Source: an uncultured Clostridia bacterium (lineage in GTDB: Bacteria; Bacillota; Clostridia; TANB77; CAG-508). From it: 64,000 bases of DNA. Below, piece after piece: positions 58,011 through 64,000 of this stretch. The DNA lies in the NCBI GenBank assembly GCA_947625835.1, contig CANQPY010000001.1:1-64000 (forward strand), in the 5' to 3' direction. The notes under the pieces are model-generated. The model saw only the letters and a program-made list of their open reading frames with translations, had not been told where the DNA came from and searched no databases. The first letter of the stretch is position 1; each line of letters starts with the position of its first letter. The translations under genes and the position numbers were made by a program.

Positions 58011-59403
58011 AAACATACCAAGGCTAATATCTATAATAAGTGAGCAGGAACTATTTAATTACTGGATAAAAGAAAAGCACACCCCAAAAGAAACCCAAGA
58101 GCATTTTAATATAAGCTGTTGGGAGTTTAATCTATTATCTAACTATTACCATATAAAACAAAGAGGAAATTCTCTTAATAATTATATAAGATCAGTATCT
58201 AGAGAAAATTTATATAGTTACTATTTTGAAGAAAACCACTCCGCAACAGATACCATGAAATATTTTAACATAGATGAACACATCCTTGAACAACTATGTA
58301 GATATTATGATTTACCAGATAAACGATCCTACAATAAAGATAAAATTTTAAAAGATTTAGATGAATTAGAAGTAGTTAATTACTATAAAAACCACTCCTA
58401 TTATAACACTATAGATCATTTTAATTTACGTACATGCTCGCATGTACTAGATACAATTATCGCAAAGTATGGTATACATAAAAGAGATGTTAAAAAGAAA
58501 AAATTTGAATCTTTTGATGAAATTATTGCTAGAGTATCTAAAGAAGAATTTTACCAATATTATATTGTAGAGAATCATGGTTATAGTGAAACTATAAAGC
58601 ATTTTAATCTCGGCAATCTTGATAAGGTACGTAATTATTATGGACTACATAAAAGACAATTTACTAAACATAATTTTATAAATATTGAACAATTTAAAAA
58701 ATTATATACTAAAGAAGAATTTATAAATTATTACATAATCCAAAACCATAGATTATTTGAAACTGCTGAACATTTTAATATATCTCAAGATACTTGTAAA
58801 TTATTAATAAGAGAATATGATGTAAGTAAGAAAAAGAAAGAATATTCCCATCTTTCTATGGTAAATTATAAACAAACTTGTCTTAACAAATACGGGGTTG
58901 AAAATTCTCTACAACTTAGAAAATGTAGAGATAATAATGAGCCATACCAAAGCGAACCCAATAAAAAATTTCAAAAATTATTGGAAGTTAAAGGATTGAC
59001 AAAAGATGAAACATTTATTTCAGAATTTGCATTAGAGGGCAAAAGATATGATTTTAAAATAGGTAATTATTTAGTAGAAGTTAATCCTTGGGCTACACAT
59101 AATATTACTTGGAAAAAATACTGTTTATCAAATAAAAATAGCTGGTCTAATTATATGTATAAAGAATACCATAGAGAAAAATCTTTATTAGCTCAAAAAT
59201 ATGGTTATAAATGCATATGTGTATGGGATTGGAGTGATAAAGAAAAAATAATAGAAAATATACTAAACAATACATTAAATATTAAAGATACTGGAGAAAT
59301 AAAACTACACTTATTTAATTATAAAACAAAAGAGATAGTATCAAGTACTGGTCCGTATGTTGTAGAAATTTGGGATGATGGGTTTGAATTGGAGGTAATA
59401 TGA
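57988..59403 (+). CDS. HTH-repeat array + PD-(D/E)xK-like endonuclease
   Basis: Five repeats of the same type as ORF 35361; CLNKYGVENSLQ motif; KRYDFKIGNYLVEVNPW nuclease-like segment. Start overlaps RHH gene. Confidence 0.7.
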   Translation: MANLKNNKNIPRLISIISEQELFNYWIKEKHTPKETQEHFNISCWEFNLLSNYYHIKQRGNSLNNYIRSVSRENLYSYYFEENHSATDTMKYFNIDEHILEQLCRYYDLPDKRSYNKDKILKDLDELEVVNYYKNHSYYNTIDHFNLRTCSHVLDTIIAKYGIHKRDVKKKKFESFDEIIARVSKEEFYQYYIVENHGYSETIKHFNLGNLDKVRNYYGLHKRQFTKHNFINIEQFKKLYTKEEFINYYIIQNHRLFETAEHFNISQDTCKLLIREYDVSKKKKEYSHLSMVNYKQTCLNKYGVENSLQLRKCRDNNEPYQSEPNKKFQKLLEVKGLTKDETFISEFALEGKRYDFKIGNYLVEVNPWATHNITWKKYCLSNKNSWSNYMYKEYHREKSLLAQKYGYKCICVWDWSDKEKIIENILNNTLNIKDTGEIKLHLFNYKTKEIVSSTGPYVVEIWDDGFELEVI

Positions 59404-60785
59404 ATAATATAATAATTGTTGGCGGTGGGAATGCTGCACTATTCTGTGCTTATGAACTAATTGAAAAAGGATTTAAGGGACAAGTCTCTATATTTGAAGA
59501 AGGAAAAGATTTAAAATATAGAGATTGCCCAAAATCTAAAGCTGGCAAATGTATTCATTGTAATATATGTAATATCACAGCTGGAGTGGCAGGTTGTGGT
59601 CCCAAAACGGATGCCAAGGTCTCATTATCTACAGCAGTGGGTGGTTATCTTCCCGAAATTTTAGGTGAAGAAAAAACCCAATCACTTATTAATTATATGG
59701 ATTCTATATTACTTAAGTTTGGAGCAGACCCTAAAGTTGAAGGCCTTGAAGATAATGAAGAAATAAGAGATATTAAGAGAAAATCAATTGCTGCGGGTCT
59801 TAAATTAGTAGATGATCCTATCAGGCATTTAGGTACAGAAAAATCTACAGAACTATACCAACGCCTTGAAGAATATTTAATATCAAAGAATATTAATATT
59901 ATACCCAACTCTAAAGTAACCGATCTAATTATTAAAAACAATAAATGTTCTGGGATGATTGTAAATGGTTCTACTGCCTATGTTGCGGATAAAATAATTG
60001 TAGCTGTGGGTAGAAGAGGCGCTTCATGGTTGGAAAATCAATGCAAATTACACAACATAAATAAATTGCCAGGTACTATGGATATTGGTGTTCGTGTAGA
60101 GTGCAGAAATGAGATTATGGAAAAAATTAATAAGTATTTTTACGAGGGAAAATTTATTGGCTATCCAGCCCCCTTTAGGGACAAAGTAAGAACATTCTGC
60201 CAAAACCCAGGGGGCTTTGTAGCGCAAGAGAACTATGAGGGAAACCTTGCTCTAGTTAATGGGCATTCTTATAAGGAATTAAAATCAAAAAATACCAACC
60301 TCTCAATTTTGGTAAGCCATAGTTTTACTACGCCTTTCGATCAACCTCTTCTTTACGCCCAGAAAATAGGTGAATTGACTAACATGCTGGCAAATGGAAG
60401 CATATTAGTTCAAAGATATGGTGATATCATATCTGGTAAGAGAACTTGGCAAAATGAGCTAGATAAATCCAATATTAAACCCACATTAATAGATGCTGTA
60501 GCAGGCGATATAACAGCAGCAATGCCTTACAGAACAATGACTGATATTGTAAATTTCATTCAAATGTTGGATAAAGTAGTTCCCGGGTTTGCTGCATATG
60601 AAACTCTCCTTTATAGTCCTGAGATAAAATTCTATTCAAATAGAGTAGCAATGGATGAACATCTAAATACAAATATTCAAAATCTTTATTGTATAGGGGA
60701 TGGCGCAGGAGTTACAAGAGGAATAGCTCAATCTGCAGCTAATGGAATTCAATGCGCTAGAGAAATTATGGGTGAGGTAGAATAA
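59400..60785 (+). CDS. FAD-dependent dehydrogenase/oxidoreductase
   Basis: IIIVGGGNAALFCAYEL; CPKSKAGKCIHCNICNITAGVAGCG; C-terminal YCIGDGAGVTRGIAQSAANG. Confidence 0.8.
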   Translation: MNNIIIVGGGNAALFCAYELIEKGFKGQVSIFEEGKDLKYRDCPKSKAGKCIHCNICNITAGVAGCGPKTDAKVSLSTAVGGYLPEILGEEKTQSLINYMDSILLKFGADPKVEGLEDNEEIRDIKRKSIAAGLKLVDDPIRHLGTEKSTELYQRLEEYLISKNINIIPNSKVTDLIIKNNKCSGMIVNGSTAYVADKIIVAVGRRGASWLENQCKLHNINKLPGTMDIGVRVECRNEIMEKINKYFYEGKFIGYPAPFRDKVRTFCQNPGGFVAQENYEGNLALVNGHSYKELKSKNTNLSILVSHSFTTPFDQPLLYAQKIGELTNMLANGSILVQRYGDIISGKRTWQNELDKSNIKPTLIDAVAGDITAAMPYRTMTDIVNFIQMLDKVVPGFAAYETLLYSPEIKFYSNRVAMDEHLNTNIQNLYCIGDGAGVTRGIAQSAANGIQCAREIMGEVE

Positions 60786-61321
60786 TGGATAAAAATTGCT
60801 ATGGTTTGATTATTACTGTAGATGGTAAACAAGAATATCTTTATGAGAATCCTTATGATTATATTGAGAGAATAGGGTGCAAACCTATTATTGATGATTA
60901 TTTTAAAGTAGAATATTATGACGAATTACTACCTATTAATAATCCAACTTTCATAAACTCATTAAAAATCAATTTTAATATCATGTTTTACAGTAGGGAT
61001 GGTGAAAAAAGCGAAGAAAAAGAAAACACTCTAATGACCCAGTTCTGTAATATATATGCTTTTAATTCGCCTGTACAACCTTTAAGTTGTATAGATTATA
61101 TAGAAGGGTTAGTATGTGATAATGCAATTATATTACCCAAAAATGATAGATTTATGTACGAAGAAGATAAAGAATATTTACAGCATCTATTGAACAACAT
61201 GGATGAATATTTACCTAAAGATAAAGAAAAGTACATGCTTGAAAACATGAATGATGAAGAGCTTGAAAATATGGGAGTAGATGCAGTTAAATACCACGAA
61301 TTAATTGGAGATAAAGAATGA
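60785..61321 (+). CDS. Family A protein (copy 1)
   Basis: MDKNCYGLIITVDGKQEYLYENPYDYIERIGCKPI; paralogue at 61926. Confidence 0.6.
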   Translation: MDKNCYGLIITVDGKQEYLYENPYDYIERIGCKPIIDDYFKVEYYDELLPINNPTFINSLKINFNIMFYSRDGEKSEEKENTLMTQFCNIYAFNSPVQPLSCIDYIEGLVCDNAIILPKNDRFMYEEDKEYLQHLLNNMDEYLPKDKEKYMLENMNDEELENMGVDAVKYHELIGDKE

Positions 61322-61863
61322 TATATGATGAAGTTTGGGAGGCATTAAAACAATTAGATGAAAATGCATATTTTAACCCAGAAGGTTTAATATCTCATGA
61401 TAAACATGGGCCCAGATTGAATGCAAGAAACTCGCAGGAATATAATGAAATAACAAACGAAATAACTAGTAGTCCTGCTACTTATATTCAGGGAGACTTA
61501 GGAGAAACTGTTCAGGGTTACATTACCCAAGGTGGTATAAAAGTTAAATTTAAACAATATGGAGATTCCTATATTATTGGTGCATATTCAGGTGATGCTG
61601 TTACAGGAACTGCAATTACTTGTTATAGTAAGAAATTAAAAAACATTCTTCAAGATGCAGATCCTTATAGATTTTATAGAAAATCAAATAAAGATGATGA
61701 TTACAGATATAGATGTGATTTAGATGGTAAATTCAGAGGTTTAAAATATTTTAATGAGCACCCCGAACTTCACGAAGATACATCCGAAGAAAGAATAAAA
61801 GAAATTAAAAGAAAATTATATAAAAGAGAAAAACTCGGTAGATTCAACACTGATAAGGAGTAA
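61318..61863 (+). CDS. Family B protein (copy 1), BECR-fold nuclease candidate
   Basis: ISHDKHGPRL...VQGYITQGGIKVKFKQYGDSYIIGAYSGD..TAITCYSKK; paralogue at 62377. Confidence 0.5.
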   Translation: MIYDEVWEALKQLDENAYFNPEGLISHDKHGPRLNARNSQEYNEITNEITSSPATYIQGDLGETVQGYITQGGIKVKFKQYGDSYIIGAYSGDAVTGTAITCYSKKLKNILQDADPYRFYRKSNKDDDYRYRCDLDGKFRGLKYFNEHPELHEDTSEERIKEIKRKLYKREKLGRFNTDKE

Positions 61864-61925
61864 ATACGATATATTATATAAATGAATTTTAATCTATTAG
61901 AAAACTACACATTGAGGATAGAATA

Positions 61926-62366
61926 ATGAATAAGAAATGCTATGGACTAGATATCCCAGTAAAGGGTAAGCCTCATTATATTTATGAAAATCCTTATAGA
62001 TATATTGAAAATTCGGGATGTAAACCAATTAATGACTATTTTGGTTTTCAAAGTTTTGATGAAGATGAAGGAATTGCTTTAAGAAATCCTTTATTTGTTT
62101 TTGAAATGAATGATATAGATTACAATATGTTGTTTTATAGCCCTAGTGGAGAGCGTTGGTGGGATTCGAAGGTTACAGTTAAAAATAAACTTGCAAGTGC
62201 TTTTTGTAATGCTTATTTTCTTGAGGTTCCTCCTTATGCAGAAGAATTTGAAAAAGAATGTGTAGAAGTAGGCTTAATTCTCCTACCTAAAAGAGATAGA
62301 TTTTTTACTAAAGAAAATAAATTACAATTAAAAAATTATTTAAAAGACCTAGATTGGTTTATGTAG
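61926..62366 (+). CDS. Family A protein (copy 2)
   Basis: MNKKCYGLDIPVKGKPHYIYENPYRYIENSGCKPI. Confidence 0.6.
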   Translation: MNKKCYGLDIPVKGKPHYIYENPYRYIENSGCKPINDYFGFQSFDEDEGIALRNPLFVFEMNDIDYNMLFYSPSGERWWDSKVTVKNKLASAFCNAYFLEVPPYAEEFEKECVEVGLILLPKRDRFFTKENKLQLKNYLKDLDWFM

Positions 62367-62376
62367 GAGATACTAG

Positions 62377-62925
62377 ATGATAGATAGTAAAATATGGGAA
62401 GAATTAAAAAGGTTAAATGAACTTGCAACATTTTCACCAGATAATCTTGGGGATCATAGAAAGCATGAACCAGAATATGGTCTTGAGAATGATAAGCAAT
62501 ATCAGGAGTTTACTGATACTTTAACAAAATATCCTGCAGTTCCTATTGGGAAAGGAGACATTACGGATATTCAAGGGTATGTGGCTCAAAGTGGAGCTAG
62601 GGTTAAATTTGTTCAGATTAGAAATGATATTTATGCTTTGGCCGCATATAAAGGAAAAATAAATGGTCAAACAGCCCTTACTAACTACCCGAAAAAACTT
62701 TTTAATATATTAAAAGATGCAGATCCTTACGCTTTTTATATGCAAAGCGAAAAAGAAGATGACTATAGATATAGGAGTGATTTGGATGGTAGGTTCGAGG
62801 GTCTCAAATTCTTTGATATCCACCCTGAATACCATAGAGGTACTTCAGAAGAAAAAATAAGAGAGATCAGAAGAATGTTATACAAAAGAGAAAAACTTGG
62901 CAGATTTAACACTGATAAGGAGTAG
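62377..62925 (+). CDS. Family B protein (copy 2), BECR-fold nuclease candidate
   Basis: GDHRKHEPEYG...IQGYVAQSGARVKFVQIRNDIYALAAYKG...; C-terminus LYKREKLGRFNTDKE identical to copy 1. Confidence 0.5.
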   Translation: MIDSKIWEELKRLNELATFSPDNLGDHRKHEPEYGLENDKQYQEFTDTLTKYPAVPIGKGDITDIQGYVAQSGARVKFVQIRNDIYALAAYKGKINGQTALTNYPKKLFNILKDADPYAFYMQSEKEDDYRYRSDLDGRFEGLKFFDIHPEYHRGTSEEKIREIRRMLYKREKLGRFNTDKE

Positions 62926-62929
62926 CCAT

Positions 62930-64000
62930 ATGGAACGTATAGCTTTTATAGGTGCAGGCCCAAGTACTATAGGTGCTGCATTAAAATTAATAGATAATAA
63001 ATATGATGGCGAAATTATAATTTTTGAAAAGGGAAATTCCTTAGACAATAGATTACCTTCAGAAGTTATAGAAGGATTTGCCGGTGCTGGATGTTTTTCA
63101 GACTGCAAACTCTCTAGTTCTCTTACCACAGGTTCTGTAATTCCCAATTTAACCCAAGAAGAATTAGAAAAATATGAGCAAGAGATTTTAGATTACTTTA
63201 ATAGATTTTCGCCAGATAAATTAGAATGGTCTCATACATCTTCTTTTGACACCCATACAACAAACTTAACTTTTGATATCCATAAAACACTACATGTGGG
63301 TTCAGATAAGGGAAGAGAAATTTTCCACAAAATGGAGAAATTTATTACTTCCCAACCCAATGTTAGGATTTTATTTGGGGCAGAAGTTGAAGATGTTGTA
63401 GATATTCATGATTTTTCAGGATTTAAACATCCCTTTATTGTTTATTATTATAGTAAAGAAAATAAATGGTCTATTGAAGTAGATAAAGTAATTGTAGCTA
63501 CAGGACAAAAAAATACACTGCCTGGCAAATTAATTAAGAGATTTAAATTAGCTACAACACCCAGAGCATTACAATTAGGCGTAAGAGTTGTAGATGAAAT
63601 GAATTCCCAATATGAAGAGATAATTAAGGCAAATTATGACTTTAAGTTTGTAAAAGAATATAATTACAAAAATGATGTAAAAGTTAAAGTAAGAACGTTT
63701 TGCTGTAACTCAGGTAATGCCCATGTGTGTGCTGAAAAAGCTTCAGAAGGGTTTGTTTGTTTTAATGGGCATGCTTATAAAGTACCAGACCCTAATAACC
63801 ATAGTGTTAATTATGGGATTATGTGTGAAGTATCAGGGTTAAAAAAGTACAATTCTAAAGAAAAACAAATAGAGTTGATGAAAAATATCAACAATAAAGA
63901 ACATTGGGCTGAAGATAATTTTAGTAATAATGATGAAGTAAGACCTGTTAGAGAATTACTAAAGGGATTCAAACATCTTAAAGGATATTACCCCAAGGTA
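62930..64000 (+). CDS. Second full-type FAD flavoprotein, truncated by window end
   Basis: MERIAFIGAGPSTIGAALKLIDNKYDGEIIIFEKGNSLDN...; open to window end, hence absent from ORF track. Confidence 0.75.
   Translation, partial: MERIAFIGAGPSTIGAALKLIDNKYDGEIIIFEKGNSLDNRLPSEVIEGFAGAGCFSDCKLSSSLTTGSVIPNLTQEELEKYEQEILDYFNRFSPDKLEWSHTSSFDTHTTNLTFDIHKTLHVGSDKGREIFHKMEKFITSQPNVRILFGAEVEDVVDIHDFSGFKHPFIVYYYSKENKWSIEVDKVIVATGQKNTLPGKLIKRFKLATTPRALQLGVRVVDEMNSQYEEIIKANYDFKFVKEYNYKNDVKVKVRTFCCNSGNAHVCAEKASEGFVCFNGHAYKVPDPNNHSVNYGIMCEVSGLKKYNSKEKQIELMKNINNKEHWAEDNFSNNDEVRPVRELLKGFKHLKGYYPKV

Noticed and set aside
638-63147. All minus-strand ORFs in the supplied track
   Set aside because: They lie antisense to well-supported + strand genes, have low-complexity translations and no recognisable domains; typical antisense ORFs.
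1-64000. Alternative genetic code (stop reassignment)
   Set aside because: TAA, TAG and TGA all end well-supported genes followed by correctly spaced RBS/start codons.
1-64000. tRNA genes or integrase/lysogeny module
   Set aside because: No convincing tRNA cloverleaf, integrase or CI-like repressor was seen by eye; tRNAscan-SE/ARAGORN would be needed to exclude tRNAs.

Overview
The window is about 64 kb of an AT-rich genome from a large contractile-tailed (myovirus-type) phage. Every convincing gene is on the + strand. Layout: (i) head/internal-protein genes (1-6.9 kb); (ii) tail sheath, tube, tape measure, baseplate and fibre module (6.9-24.4 kb); (iii) SNF2 helicase, a putative sigma-like factor, and a replication block of initiator-like protein, DnaC-like loader, DnaB helicase, primase, SSB and PolA (24.5-35.2 kb); (iv) a long accessory region (35.2-64 kb). 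The accessory region holds a dispersed 7-deazaguanine pathway (QueC, YhhQ-type transporter, DpdA-like transglycosylase, DUF5591/ArcS-like protein, QueD, QueE, FolE), nucleotide-metabolism genes, a sliding clamp, a PemK/MazF-like module, a phosphoesterase + ATPase pair, and several uncharacterised families. Main points for follow-up: (1) PolA is split into two overlapping ORFs, and the second carries a ~270-nt ORF-less group I intron between the Asp and Phe codons of motif A. (2) Two RHH + 'HTH-repeat array + PD-(D/E)xK nuclease' cassettes, plus a third solitary RHH gene, share an operator-like motif exactly 39-40 nt before each RHH start codon. One cassette lies directly after a truncated flavoprotein gene. 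(3) A duplicated cluster flavoprotein-A-B-A'-B'-flavoprotein' ends the window; the B proteins look like BECR-fold RNases. (4) Two distant ORFs share an N-terminal signature and repeated SRKxxKE linkers, suggesting processed internal head proteins. (5) A recurrent TAGTTGAYY-N15-17-TATAAT promoter precedes six accessory genes. All family calls come from reading the sequence by eye; no database search was run.
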